A stretch of 64,000 bases of DNA from Oxyruncus cristatus (lineage: Eukaryota; Chordata; Aves; Passeriformes; Cotingidae). The stretch lies in the NCBI GenBank assembly GCA_013399855.1, contig VXAY01000710.1, forward strand, positions 1,025,337 through 1,089,336, read 5' to 3'. Position 1 is the stretch's first letter. Each line of letters starts with the position of its first letter. Both the position numbers and the translations under genes were made by a program. The notes under the pieces were generated by a model. The model was not told the DNA's origin, searched no databases, and saw only the letters and a program-made list of their open reading frames with translations. This document shows, piece by piece, positions 47,870 to 60,605 of this stretch.

Positions 47870-48834
47870 CAAGAGTGTCTGAGCCTGGCATTAGTACCAG
47901 AGGACAGCGTGAGAGATGCCTGCACACGATGCGAGCAGGTGAACAATTTGCTGTGCCCAGTGGCAGAGCTCAAAGAAGAAGTGGAGAGGCTAAGAAGTAT
48001 TAGGGAGAGTGAAAGGGGAATAGACTGGTGAAGTTGCACCCTTTTGCCCCCAAAAGAAGCCCAGCAGGAGACAGTGAAGCCCTACCTCTCCTGCCATCAG
48101 GCAGATGGAGCAAACCAAGAAGATGAGGGGGCATGGAAACAGGTCCCTGACTGGAGAGGTAAAACAATCCGCTCCCAACCCCCATCACCTCCCCTGGTGC
48201 CCTTAAAGAACAGGTATGAGGCCCTGGACCCAGAGAGTCAGGCAGAGGGCAGTTGAGAAGATGATCTGTTTGGAGGGTCTCCTGATTGCACCCTGTCTAC
48301 CAGCTGGATTACAACCACAGCTATAAAAAAAAAAATGAAAGGTAGTTGTAGTAGGTGACTCCCTTCTGAGGGGAACTGAAGGCCCTATATGACGACTGGG
48401 CCCACCCCACAAGGAAGTCTGCTGCTTTCCTGGAGACCAAGTGAGGTATATTAGCAGGAGACTCCCTAAGCTAGTCCAGCCCTCTGATTGTTATCCACCG
48501 CTGGTGGTCCAGGCTGGCAGTGATGACATTAATGAAAGAGGAACCAGGCTAATTAAAAAGGACTTCAAGGTGCTGGGTTGATTAGTTAATGGGTCAGGAG
48601 CACAGGTGGTGTTTGCACCTGCAGTAGCAAGGATGAATGAGGAGTGGGAAAACCCATCTCATCAATAGGTGGCTAAAGGATTGGTGCCGTCGGCAGAATT
48701 TTGTTTTTTTCAACCATGGGGCAAATTCTATGGTATCCAGTCTGCTAAAGTCAGATGGGCTTCATCTATCTAGCAAAGGCAAAAGGACTCTAGGCCGTAC
48801 ATTGCCGGGGCTGATCAGGAGGGCTTTAAACTAG
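47870..48834 (+). pseudogene. CR1 ORF1 remnant (CCHC-like/coiled-coil and esterase-like region)
   Basis: CR1 ORF1 encodes an RNA-binding protein; in many CR1 lineages it also has an SGNH-type esterase domain. The remnant reads CTRCEQVNNLL and AELKEEVERLRSIRESERG, a short Cys-containing and coiled-coil block, then a stop where the family has Trp (GIDW followed by TGA at about 48028). A proline-rich part with NRYEALDPESQ follows. After a frameshift comes GDSLLRGTEGP, the nucleophile-Ser motif of the esterase fold, and farther on YPPLVVQAGSDD and GAQVVFAPAVARMNEEW. In-frame stops and frame changes occur throughout, so no protein can be made. Confidence 0.8.
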
Positions 48835-48836
48835 AT

Positions 48837-49775
48837 TTGAATGGGGAAGGGATTGAAACCAGGCTCTCCAAAGATGAGCCTAAGGGTGGAAAGCCAGAGT
48901 TAGAAGTGAAATCAGCAGCCTGGCTGAAGTGCATGTACACCAATGCACGCAGAATGGGTAACAAAGAGGAGGAGCTGGAAGCCATCGTGCAGCAGGAAAG
49001 CTGTGATGTAGTCGCCATCACAGAAATGTGGTGGGATGACTGGCATGACTGGAGTGCTGCCATGGGTTGCTACAATCTCTTCAGAAAGGTTGGGCAAGGT
49101 AGGAGAGGTGGAGGGGTGGCTCTGTATGTTAGAGAGTCTCTTGACTCTTTAGAACTTGAAATCAGTAATGATAAGGTTGAGTGCCTGTGGGTCAGAATCA
49201 GGGAGAAAGCCAACAAGGCTGATATCCTGGTGGGAGTCTGTTATAGGCCACCCAATCAGGATGAAGAGGGTGATGAATTATTCTACAAGAAGCTGGCGGA
49301 TATTTCAAAATCATCAGCCCTTGTTCTTGTGGGTGACTTTAACCTGCCGGATGTCTGCAGAAAAAACACAGCGGAGAAGAGGCAGTCTAGGAGACTCCTA
49401 GAGAGTATGGAGGATAATTTCCTGCTCCAGCTGCTAAATGAGCCTACCAGGGGTGGGGCCCCACTAGACCTTCTGTTCACAAACAGAGAGGGGCTGGTGG
49501 GAGATGTGGTGGTCAGAGGCCGTCTGGGGCACAGTCACCATGAAATAATAGAGTTTTCAATACTCAGGGACACAAAGAGGGCCATCAAGAAATCTTCTAC
49601 CTTGGACTTCCACAGGACAGATTTTGGCCTACTCGGAAGACTGGTTCATAGGGTACCTTGGGAAACAGCCCTTAAAAACAAAGGGTTCCAGGAGGGATGG
49701 GTCTTAAAAGCACAGGAGCAGGCTGTCCCAGCATGCCAAAAGGCAAGCTGGCAGGGAAGACAGCAGCCTGGCTGA
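48837..49775 (+). pseudogene. CR1 ORF2, endonuclease domain (broken)
   Basis: A 312-codon open frame with the apurinic-type endonuclease of CR1 ORF2, the enzyme that nicks target DNA to prime reverse transcription. Visible motifs are TNARRM (Asn36), ITEMWW (catalytic Glu63), GVCYRPP (Tyr136) and LVGDFNLPD (Asp167, Asn169). The usual SDH motif reads GHSHHE at 232-236, so the expected Asp is His. The frame ends in TGA after QQPG because of a frameshift; another frame continues with AAWLNRKILKEIRGKK. The first Met is the likely ORF2 start because it follows directly after the end of the ORF1 remnant. Confidence 0.9.
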
Positions 49776-49839
49776 ACAGAAAGATTTTGAAGGAAATTAG
49801 GGGAAAAAAGAGCCTATCAACCATGGAAAAAAGGGCTGT

Positions 49840-50570
49840 ATACTCATGAAGAGTTTAGGAATATAGTTAGGTTATGTAGAAAGAAAATTAGAGATATAAA
49901 GGCACAATTTGAACTCAGTCTAGGCACTTCTGTTAGGGATAACAAGAAATGCTTCTACAAATATATCAATAGCAAAAGGAGGGGCAAGGAAAACCTCCAT
50001 TCTTTGTTGGACATGGGGTGGAACTCAGTCACCAAAGATGAGGAAAAGGCTGAGGTACTTGACACTTTCTTTGCCTCAGTTTTCAACAGTAATACAGGTT
50101 GTCCTCAGGAGCTAGTAGACAGAGACAGGAAGCTGCATAGCCCCCCTGTAATCCAGGAGGAAACAGTAAGCGACCTGCTGAGCCACTTGGATCCTCACAG
50201 CTCTATAGGACCAGATGGGATTCATCCCAGGGTGATGAGGCAACTTGCCAAACTGCTCTCTACCATTTATCACCAGTCCTGGCTCACGAGGGAGGTCCCA
50301 GATGATTGAAAACTGGATAATGTGATGCCCATCCACAAGAGGGGCCAGAAGGAAGACCTGGAAAATGACAGGCCTGTCAGCCTGACCTTGGTGCCTGGCA
50401 AGGTGATGGAACAGATCGTCCTAAGTGAGATCACATGGCATCTACAGGACAGAGAGGGAACCAGACCCAGCCAACACGGGCTTAGGAGGGGCAGGTCCTG
50501 CCTGACCAACCTGATCTCCTTTTATGGCCAGGTGACCCACCTGGTAGATGAGGGGAAGGCTGTGGATGTG
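49840..50570 (+). pseudogene. CR1 ORF2, linker and N-terminal reverse transcriptase
   Basis: In the same frame as the endonuclease the sequence reads EEFRNIVRLCRKKIRDIKAQ, then DEEKAEVLDTFFASVF and SSIGPDGIHPRVMRQLA, which are conserved in the CR1 linker and first reverse transcriptase blocks. At about 50308-50310 a TGA replaces the Trp of the usual DDWK motif (here DD, stop, KLDNV). Reading continues with MPIHKRGQKEDLEN, SLTLVPGKVMEQIV and QHGLRRGRSCLTNLISF, up to GKAVDV. There the frame shifts by one base at about 50570. Confidence 0.88.
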
Positions 50571-51400
50571 TCTACCTGTATTTCAGCAAAGCCTTCGACA
50601 CCGTCTCCCACAGAATACTCCTGGAAAAGCTGGCAGCCCACAGCTTGGACAGGGGCACTCTGTGCTGGGTTAGGAACTGGCTGGAGGGCCGGGCCCAGAG
50701 AGTGGTGGTGAACGGGGCTGCATCCAGTTGGCGGCCGGTCACTAGTGGTGTCCCCCAGGGATCAGTGTTGGGCCCAGTCCTGTTTAATATCTTTCCTGAC
50801 TATCTGGATGAAGGAATTGAGTCCACCATCAGCAAATTTGCAGATGACACCAAGCTGGGGGGGAGTGCTGATCTGCTGGAAAGCAGGAGGGCTCTACAGA
50901 GGGACCTGGACAAGCTGGAGAGATGGTCTGATTCCAACGGGATGAGGTTCAACAAGGCCAAGTGCCGGGTCCTGCACTTTGGCCACAACAACCCCCTGCA
51001 GCGCTACAGGCTGGGCACAGAGTGGCTGGAGAGCAGCCAGGCAGAAAGGGACCTGGGGGTTTGGATTGACAGGAAGCTGAACATGAGCCAGCAGTGTGCC
51101 CAGGGGGCCAAGAAGGCCAGTGGCATCCTGGCCTGTATCAGGAACAGTGTGGCCAGCAGGAACAGGGCAATGATTCTGCCCCTGTACTCAGCACTGGTGA
51201 GGCCACACCTGGAGTGCTGTGTCCAGTTCTGGGCCCCTCAGTTCAGGAGGGATATTGAGGTGCTGGAGCAGGTCCAGAGAAGAGCAATGAGGCTGGTGAA
51301 GGGACTTGAGCACAAGTCCTATGAGGAGAGGCTGAGGGAGCTGGGGTTGTTTAGCCTGGAGAAGAGGAGGCTCAGGGAAGACCTCACCACTCTCTCCAAT
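50570..51400 (+). pseudogene. CR1 ORF2, catalytic reverse transcriptase and C-terminus
   Basis: After the frameshift the other frame reads [20 protein letters not shown]. In CR1 proteins this motif A is YLDFSKAFD, so the catalytic Asp is replaced by Tyr. [14 protein letters not shown] and [15 protein letters not shown] follow, then the intact motif C FADD at about 50837-50848. The C-terminal part ([45 protein letters not shown]) is well preserved. It then runs into unrelated sequence at about 51400, so the natural stop and 3' UTR are missing. Confidence 0.9.
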
Positions 51401-54400
51401 TGTGAATTTCATTTATATACTATATGCACTAATGCCTTACAAAGCAAAGACTTCTCCTGTAATGTGATCTGATGTGATCATTACATCATGTATAAAGTAT
51501 TAATAATTCATTTTGCATTAAAATAGTAACTTTAACTCCTATTTATACCCTACTGAAATGTTTTGATTATTTCTTTATCCTAATACTCAAGACAAATAAT
51601 TAACCACTAAGAAAGTCTTAGTTCCTCTGACACAATTTTGTGAAAGAAAGCATGTTTCTGATGATGTGTTAAAGAGTCCTGAGGTGTTTTATCTTTTGCT
51701 CAGATGTCCACTTATCAAGTTTAGCAAGTTGAAAATACTGCAAGTGAGAAGTGACACCTTCACTGTTTTTTTCAGATTGTCCGTTTCAAAATAATCGAAA
51801 TAACACTGCAACACTTGAGACTCCTCTGCTTAAGTTAAAATAAGATATTCTGAGTGTGGTTTCTGCATCTTCTGTCTATGGTGGGAAACTACTCTTTTGA
51901 CAAGTTAATATTTCTTGTCATCTGCCCTAAAATGATCAAGCTTAAAATCCCACATAAGACGGAACATCTGTTTATCCACAAAATCTTTCCCATTCAGCCA
52001 TGCAGGCTGGATGTATATCCATTCTGAACTTTCTTTCATCAGGAAGAATCTGTGGAAAGTCATTAATACAACCTCTAGAGCTCTGAGCATGAGCAACTGA
52101 GTGACATTCCACAACCATTGCAAAGCACATGTCCATACTGAGTACTGTTTTCTTGCCCTAGTGTATAAATGCTGTCTGAATAAGATATTCTCAGCAGCAG
52201 CTGCATGCCAGATAGTATGATCTTCATTCATTACTAGAAGTATTAAATTTCTCTAAATAGAGCCTTGCCTAATTACCTTTAGTGACAAAAGGGAGACTTC
52301 TAAACCACATCATCCAAATTGGCTGCAGGGAGAGATTCCAAACTAGACCCAAGGTACAGTGTGGAATATTCTACTGTAACTCATCTTCTCCTATTGTAAT
52401 TCAGGTTCCTTCTAAGCTTATTAATTCAGAAGGAATCCTAATGATAATATAATCCTCTTATGCTTTTTTAGTGTTTTTCTTCTGCAAGAAGTAGGGTAGA
52501 ACTGCCACTGTGCTATCTAATGAGTCATTAAACTCATTTCAAAATACTGAGAAAAAGAGGTCACACAGGCATAATTTAGGATTTTTCTTCAACAGTTTAA
52601 CAGGATTTCTTTCCTGCTTAGAAACTAAATAATCTTTGAGGATCTTGATATGTGAAAAATCAAGTAATTTTGCTTCCCATTGTGAAGGTATAATCCTAAA
52701 ACAAACTGGTTTCAGAGAACACACTACAGCAAATACAAACATTTTAGTCATGGCTGACACATAGAGTGATGTACCAGTAACTCATGCCCTCACAAACATT
52801 CACTGATTAGTCCTGATTAAACTCTTGCTGTGTTTTGCCAATCAGTTATCATATTCATATTTAGTAAAGAACTTAAATTTCTGATTAAATTTCACCTAAG
52901 ACAAAATGAATTAAACATTTACTGTAAGTTCATGATGTACTTTAATATTTTTTTTAAGATATGGTGAGAAGTCTTAGTCAGAAAAATGGAGATATATAGC
53001 TATATCAACTTCTTTTCTTAGTTTTTAATTTCTTTCTTTTCCTTTATAGAAGATTATTTCAGCCCTAGCAAAACAAAATAATGGCAACTGTGCAGTTCTT
53101 ACATTTTTTTTCTTTATACTTCATGCATATAAAATAATCACTGTTAAGAGCTACAAATACTTTATCAATTTTTTTAAGCATACAGTATTCTATAGCAAAT
53201 TTTTTAAATGCAGAAATCAGAAATAAGTATTCCTGTATTTGCAAGCTGCATTTTCTGAAAATCACTGGTTTAGATTTGTTTACGTTTTTAATAGAAAAGG
53301 AAACAAAACTGTAAGAGCATTGGATTTATACAATATATGGGTTCTATCAATACATTTAAAACAGTAAAGCTAGCCAAGGGTGTAAAGCACCACGATGAAA
53401 CTTTTCATGTTAAATTTGCTCTTTCATGAATGAGACTGTTCTTAAGTTAATTTTTTTTTGTGTGTACGTGTTACTGTTTACTTTCAAACATTTTTGAGAC
53501 CTTTACTTTATAGAAAGTACATGTAGTGCATGTAATACCTGACACTTATTAAACACCTAAAGGCATTTTGAATCAAAATCTGTAATCATGTAACCATGTT
53601 CTAATGAAGAAAGCAACTTGTGAGCATTTCGAGTTTACTAGTCACTAGATAGTTTCAGTATATATTTCAACTCTGCAATAGGGACTGAAATCATTTGGGC
53701 CAGGCTTCCAAATGGTTAATTTCCAAAAATACATGCTTCAACAGTTTTTAGTAGATTCAGCCTCTTCACCATATAAGTCCTACACGAAAACTGACCCATT
53801 TGATGCATCAGCTATTTTTAACCTATATATCCAGACTCCTCAGACACACCAATCTCCCATTTCTGCAGCCTTCTTACTTGAACCAGAAAGCTAGATTTTG
53901 GAGCAATTGTCTTTAAAGTATTATCAATTGTTTGCCACAAAATACATGCCTTTTGGAAAATAGTCAATAATGGCTGAACATTAGAGGTGAAATCAATTCT
54001 AATGGCCATCTTAGGATTTGTGGTACTAAAGGAAGGTGTTTCTCTATTGAGTTAAGGAAATTAAATACCAAAGCTGATGAGCTAATTCAAGGAAGTTAAC
54101 TGAATAATAGCCAACTTTCATTGCATTCTTTACAGTCATGCATTGTAAAGATCAAAGTTCTGCCAGCAGTCTAAAAGGGATACTAAAAGCAATATCTTTG
54201 GAAGAAAAATCATATAATAATTTCATTTGCATCAAAGAATGATGGCTTGCTTTGTCTTAGCTTGAAAATATGCATGCCTTTTGAACTCCACTATTTAAAT
54301 CCTAAACTTCTTGAGACTTGAAATACTTCTCATTTTTATTTTACTCAGGAACCAGATATATGGCAGTGAGACGTATCTGCTGTATACCTGTTAGCAACAG

Positions 54401-57269
54401 CTTATGATAACTACTCTCAGAGATTGTCAGAGTATTGTAAAAACAATTATAAAACATTACTAAAGTTTTGTCATAACATTGAGAAAGCATAAAAGCTCAG
54501 TTAACACCATTCCACTTTTAAATTCAAGACTTGGTTGGCAAGAAAATCTTACAGTCTTCATAGTGTGAAATGAAACCTGAAGAGCATAAACGCAATTAGG
54601 ACACTCATAAGACAACATTTTGCATTTAATTGCTTTCTAATTGAAACTAATTACAATTCAAAACCCAGAGTTTTATGTAAGAGGCTAAATTGAAAAATAT
54701 GTACAAACAGATAACATGGGGCATAGTCCAACACAGCATAAATCTGGAAAACTTGCAACTTGTCACTAAATGGATTTACTAGCTACGGTGGTACAGTACA
54801 AGCAGAGACAAGTAGCAAAGGGAGGTCTGTCTGCTTACATGAAAGGTATGTGTCTCAGTAATAATAACTTAATAGGTGACTAATAGGGTCTGAACCATTT
54901 AGGTGATAGAGATAGACCCACAGTCCCAAAACTCAAAGTGCCTTTCTACAGATCTTTTACATACCCACACAAATACCATTCACAGGTTATGATCCCTATT
55001 TACTTAATTTCAAGAATAAAGTATAAAAACTCAGTTAAAACGACAACATAATTTACGGTGGAGAACCTGCCTGGACCTCTGTACTTGGGGACTATCAAGT
55101 CCCAGACTGATGTTCTATAAATGTTTTCTGAATGTTCTGCACACAGTCTACAAAATGCATTGAAATTAAGCATGGTTGTTATGTGTTTTGTACAACCTCT
55201 TGAGAGACAGGCTGTTTAGACATGGGTATTGTTTCTGATAGTATTTAAGTCCTAATTTTAAAATGAGACTGAATTCAAAAGATAGCATAAGAGACAAATT
55301 TCATGCAGTGCAGAGATTCCTGAATGAAGAAGTCAGGCTTGCTAGTTCTGTTAAACTCAGTATTACAAGTTTACACTCAGACCATGCCTGGGTCCAGAAC
55401 TAGACTGAGTTTTTTTCTGGTGTAGATGTGATGTAGGTGTGTAATTCGCAACTTGAGAGAAATTTAGCTCTTAAGTTTAAAACTGCACTTTTCCAAGCCC
55501 CCAGTTTGATCTTCATTTTTTGAGGTTTTTAGCCAGTAGACAAACTACCATTCAGCAGTTAGATTCAGTCAGTGCTCTGAGTTCAACATTGAATTAAAAG
55601 CTCAGTTTTTATAGATACATGAAACTTAGCTTTTATCTCAAATCCAAATTCCCTAAAGTTGCAGAATTTATACATTTCTCCCTTATCTTCAAGGGGAAAC
55701 ATGATTCTGTTAACATCCCTTCACATATCTAAGACACAACTGGTGTTATGCTCATTATAAAGTACATTGTCACAGTATTTTCTTTTATAAAAAAGGCCCC
55801 CTTCTCTTCCCCCAAAGCCCACCCTCGGGTTGTGAAAGAGATTAATTAAATTCTAACCCAGATTATTCAGACCCATACCACCCCCCTGGATGAAGCCCTG
55901 ACTAGCAAACCCTTCTTGGACTCAGAGCATTCATATGTTTTCTTTGAAACTAAGCCACTGTTCAGGATTTAGTAGAAAAACAAAAAGTGATCCATCATCT
56001 TGCAAAATATGTAGCCAAACTCCTCATCTCATGAAGAGGACTTCAAACCTACTAGATATTTGTATGAGTGGCATCAGCAATGGATTAACTACTACTATAG
56101 GTAAGTATGCATTTCCCCATTCTACATAGCTGATATTATTATAGGAAATAAATCAATAGCCACCACCTACTAGGTTTCAAGCTATTCAGGCTTCAATTAG
56201 CATTAGTATTATTTTCTACAGATTCCACAGTTCATTAGCAAGACTTGACAGTCCTGACAGCTGGTGCTTTGGAGCACTGCTGTATAGTATTCTTCAGTGA
56301 CCTTGATGAACCTCTTAAATCACTTTAGCTCTGTTTTGGAGAACAGATTGTCCATGCTGAATTTATAACCTGCACTGCTACTGAGGCAGCTTTCTTGGCC
56401 AGCTTCTGTCTCCCAATTTCTGAACATCTGCTATTCAGAAAATCTAAGTCATCACCTGAATACTGGATGAACTTACAGGTAACCAAGGTCAGAAGGACAT
56501 AATTTGCCTCATTTCTCATATAATATATTGAGGTTGAAATGCATGTTTCTAACTCCTATAGCAATGTGCTTTACAAAATGAAACTACCAAAATCGAGCTT
56601 TTCGTCATGTAAATGTCCCAGCACAGTCAGCAATGCCTGAAACTGCTACAGAAGCATTTACTGTCATGCCCTAGAAAAAGTAAAGTTTGGTTACTTTACA
56701 GTCTTAATTTTTTTGTTTAATTTCACTGATGCTGTTTTCTCACCAGCTAGCAGCAACCCTCCCTGTAATACTGCATTCTCCTGTGAATCAAACCCAATTT
56801 TGTCTGTCACTATAGATTTAGGATTTTTGGACAACTGCCCAGACCCTCAGCAAAGTCGCTTTTCTCTTTTATCTTTCCAGTATGCACTAAGTGCTCATAA
56901 GTCATATTAATTAGAATTGAGGCAAAGCATCTGATTAAACAAATAACTATAATGACTGGTAGGGAGAGCAGAGACCTGTTTATAATTGCTTAGATTGCTG
57001 AGTACATGGATGTTAACATGACTCACTCAAGGGCAATTATGTTGTAGCTTCTGACAGGTGAGATATGGCATTGTTGATTTTGGCAGATGTCTCTAGTACA
57101 AATAGTCCAGTCGACCTTGAAAAAATCTGATGTCAGCATTCACTACTCTGGCCCTGATGCTGATCCTTCTCTTCTATGAGAAACAGAATTTTAATCTTTT
57201 TGTTCAATATTAAAACAAAAATCTCTAATTTACCTGATTTCATTGATATTTTTTGTTTGTATCTCTCTC
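51401..57269. other. Long non-coding stretch
   Basis: Nearly 6 kb of AT-rich sequence without a recognisable gene or repeat family. The longest open frame, 108 codons on the minus strand at 51905-52231, has no motif I recognise. Confidence 0.5.
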
Positions 57270-57535
57270 AGAATCAGAGAATCATTAAGGTTGGAAAAGA
57301 CCTTTAAGATCATCCAGTCCAGCTGTCAAAATAACACCACCACCATGTTCACCATTAAACCATGTCCTCAAGTGCCATAACCACATGTTTTTTAAGCAAT
57401 TCCAGGGATGGTCACTCCACGCTTCACTGGGCGCTTGCTTTACAACTCATTCCATGACAAAATTTTTATTAGTTTCTAATCTAATCATCTCCTGGTACAA
57501 CTTCCCACTTCTTTATCTACCCATATTTGCTGCAG
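57270..57535 (-). mobile_element. CR1 LINE 3' fragment
   Basis: The antisense 3' end AGAATCAGAGAATCATTAAGG is followed by TTGGAAAAGACCTTTAAGATC and CCAGTCCAGCTGTC. Decayed 3' UTR follows (ACCATTAAACCATGTCCTC, CACATGTTTTTTAAGC, CAGGGATGG). It resembles the 3' UTR type of the copies at 11195 and 44339. Confidence 0.88.
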
Positions 57536-60520
57536 ATAAGAGCGGATTTCTCTCCTTTTTGTTCACAAATGTTAACAAATTAATTTCCTCATGAATTATC
57601 TTTATTCATAGTAACTCAGGACTTTGGGGTGAAATTTTAATTTCTGTTGAGCTAATATCTCAACATTTCTTCATGAAGTTCCCACAATGTTCAGGAGCAC
57701 CAATTACCCATGGTTATTGCACAGTACCATTTCCAGTCTCTGACCAAGTATCAAGCTCTGGCAACTTGTAATGAACAAAATTTTTCTGACTTGCACATGA
57801 GGATAGTGATTTGGACACCAAGCTAGAGAATTTTAAAATGAGCTGCTTTGATAAAAATCAGTGTTTAGCCCATCTTAGAAATCAAGCACTTTAAATCTAT
57901 CCCTACATGACAGAAAACTAACATTTCTGAAGTTTATAACTTGGTTTCTACACACATTCATTTTAGGAAGATTCAATTATTTGAATGTCAATGAAAAGGT
58001 ACTCCAAATGGGCACATAAATCCAGATGAAATAAACTCATTTTTCTTATGGAGTAGTGTTTGAGAATATTCTTTTTTTCTTTGCCAAGCTCTGATACTTA
58101 TTGACCTTCAGGTGGGTATAAAGTAGACTGCAGTTATCACTGCAGTCTTGTCATAAAGTTCAGGCTTCCAGAATTTAAAAAAACCAAGTGATACATAATT
58201 ACCAAATACATTTTGTGCTCTAATTATGAACACACACTGACTAGAACTCCTAGGCAAAATCAAAGACTGATTTCTTCCCTAATATTCAAAGTGTTCTATG
58301 ATTAGGGACATTCTAATATACAGTAAAGATAATTATCAAAATATATATTGGAAACTTTAGCAAAGACAATGAAATTATTCCCTGCATCAGGAGAAAACGC
58401 ACAAGACTCTTCTACTCTCCAGAGAATGTGGCAAAGTGACTTAAGTGAAATACTTGCCTTACACAGCAGTCTTTCATAGCATGCTATAACTAGTAATCTA
58501 CCCAGGATCAGAGCCAAAGAGGGATTAACCCATCACAGAAAGACATTCTATTTTAGGCAGCAGGCATAAATGCCTAGTGAGTGAACACACTGAGCTTTGT
58601 GCAATGCACCACTGTAGTTTGCTGCTTGATGAAAAAGAGTGCTATAATTTATCTTAAGCTCATAATACTGTGTTGATGCATCACACCTGTTAAATTCATG
58701 TTGGCACAGTAAAGTGGTAAATCAGATGCATCTTCCAAAATCCTTCTTTTGTAATTCTTGCAATTTAGAAAACACAGCTACAGCTTAACAGCAGCATTCT
58801 TTCGATTTAGGCAGAATTAGATTCTTCCTACTATCTCAGAAGGTCCCAACATCTAGAAGAGAGAACCTATGTTTGCCAACTCAATTTTTTTATTTCTCTA
58901 TTAAACTGACCGTTTAGCCATTGCTGAAAGTGACTTTAGTCCCCAGAGAATTACTCCTTAGTCCTTGCACTAGAATTCATGAATCTGATACAAGGACTGG
59001 AAAAATATTTCTGTGCAAGTGATATGTGTGCACCTTTTTAAGCTGTTATCTGTAGCAATGGCTAAATGTTTCTGCCCAGTCTTCTGCTATCTTTGAAAAT
59101 GCTGTAGACCTTAGAGTTGCTGGTCAAAAGGCCTTCTGTTTGCAAAGCAGAACTGTTTAAAAATTGAATAGGTTAAACTTTCCCAGAAGTATCGATCCCT
59201 CCTCCCTCCATTTCAAGGGTTTATTTATAAGCAGCTGTATTTTTCCCTTTTATTCATCAGTAGTATGGCTGATTCAAACTCATGTATTCCAAGATCACAA
59301 CACATGCCCATGTGCTGTCAAACTGCAGTTATTTCCTTGGAACATTCCACACCTGGTTGTGCCAAGGTGTCTGATATAGCAGAGCAAAGGTTTGAAAAAG
59401 CTACTCAACAATTGAGGGAAATGCTTATACATAGTGGGTGGGAAATTATACAACTCTAAAATTTTAGGTATGATATCTTAAAAGCATTTCTGATCAGCAT
59501 TCCCAAAATGACAGACCAAGGAATATAATTATTAGATCCAAAAGTCGTCTTGAGAATAAAGTACTTCATGTTACTTTGTAGAGTGCACATTAACCCCTTT
59601 TAATTTCTTCTGATAGTACTTTGTTATTACTGATTTTAAAGCACAGTGAAAAGTGTTCTCTGTAACTGAGGGATCAGTGAAGATCTCTGTCTAATAAAAG
59701 TTATCTGAAAATAGGTCACAATTTAAATAAGCCCAAAACTTTAGCCTTTATGTAACTTTGTTCATCATTAAAATGTTTCTGAAAATCATATATACTCATT
59801 TTCATATATTTTAAAATATTATTTCATAAATTAGATTTATTTTCTATAGAAATATTTCTCATTTTGTGCAGTGGAGAAATGAATAGCTATTTCCTATTTT
59901 GCTTTATTTTCATAAATGGTTGTGTTATACTGTCTTATTTAAGGCACATCAATTGATGTCTTTTCTGAATGCAGAGTTATTTACCTCTGTTTGTGCAGAA
60001 TTCACATCTCTTCACAGATATTATTCATATTCATTTTCACCACCGTGGAAGCGGATATTCTTGTTGTCAGATACATAAATACCAGAATTCTGCACTAATT
60101 TGGATTCCAGATTTCAAACCCTTTGGAAAAGAAATTATAATTCTGTGCATCTGTGTACAAAAGACAGGCTTTGCTTTTAATCACAGCTTTAAATGCTCAG
60201 CATTTTCAATAAAGTGCTCAGCAACACAACTTACATCTTCAGAAATGAGTGATTTCACGTTGAAAGCCACTCGAAATTTGCACTACACTGAAACTATGTG
60301 ACAGAGTCAAGGGTAGAATCCAGTTACTTAGAGTGACTGTCTTTTTTTTTTTTACTTTTTTTAAACTTACCCATTCCACCCTATACATTTCACAAATTCT
60401 CCAACAAATGAAACAGTTATCCCGGAGACAGCAAACTAATTCAACCACAGTACAGATCTACCTGGTGCACTGAAATAGGCATGGCTGAGGGGAAAATGGT
60501 GTGTGATCATGTCATTTTAG
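57536..60520. other. Non-coding, nothing recognised
   Basis: AT-rich sequence. A T run at about 60343-60352 and short unrecognised open frames are all I see. Confidence 0.5.
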
Positions 60521-60605
60521 ATCAGAATTCCATAGGTTACAAAACTAGAAGGGCCCATCTTGATCATCTAGTCTGACAACTTTTATAGGAACAGGCCATG
60601 GGAAT
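60521..60605 (-). mobile_element. Old CR1-like 3' remnant
   Basis: ATCAGAATTCCATAGGTTAC, then AACTAGAAGGGCCC and TGATCATCTAGTCTGACAAC, then AGGCCATGG. This resembles the 3' end of an older amniote CR1 lineage as I remember it (TCATCTAGTCTGACCTCC-type) rather than the younger avian copies in the window. It is short and diverged, so confidence is moderate. Confidence 0.6.

Larger units (their letters stand above)
47251..51400 (+). mobile_element. Near full-length CR1 LINE lacking its 3' end
   Basis: This plus-strand element has a 5' UTR-like leader (about 47251-47830, including a duplicated block around an N), a decayed ORF1 (about 47870-48834) and ORF2 (48837-51400) with endonuclease and reverse transcriptase. 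CR1 is a non-LTR retrotransposon of birds and reptiles; intact copies are about 4.5 kb. Most copies lose their 5' end. This one keeps the 5' side but stops abruptly after the ORF2 block LREDLTTLS, without the 3' UTR or terminal octamers. AATTTCATT occurs at 47224-47232 and 51405-51413, possibly a duplication or chance. Stops, frameshifts and catalytic substitutions make it inactive. Confidence 0.92.
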
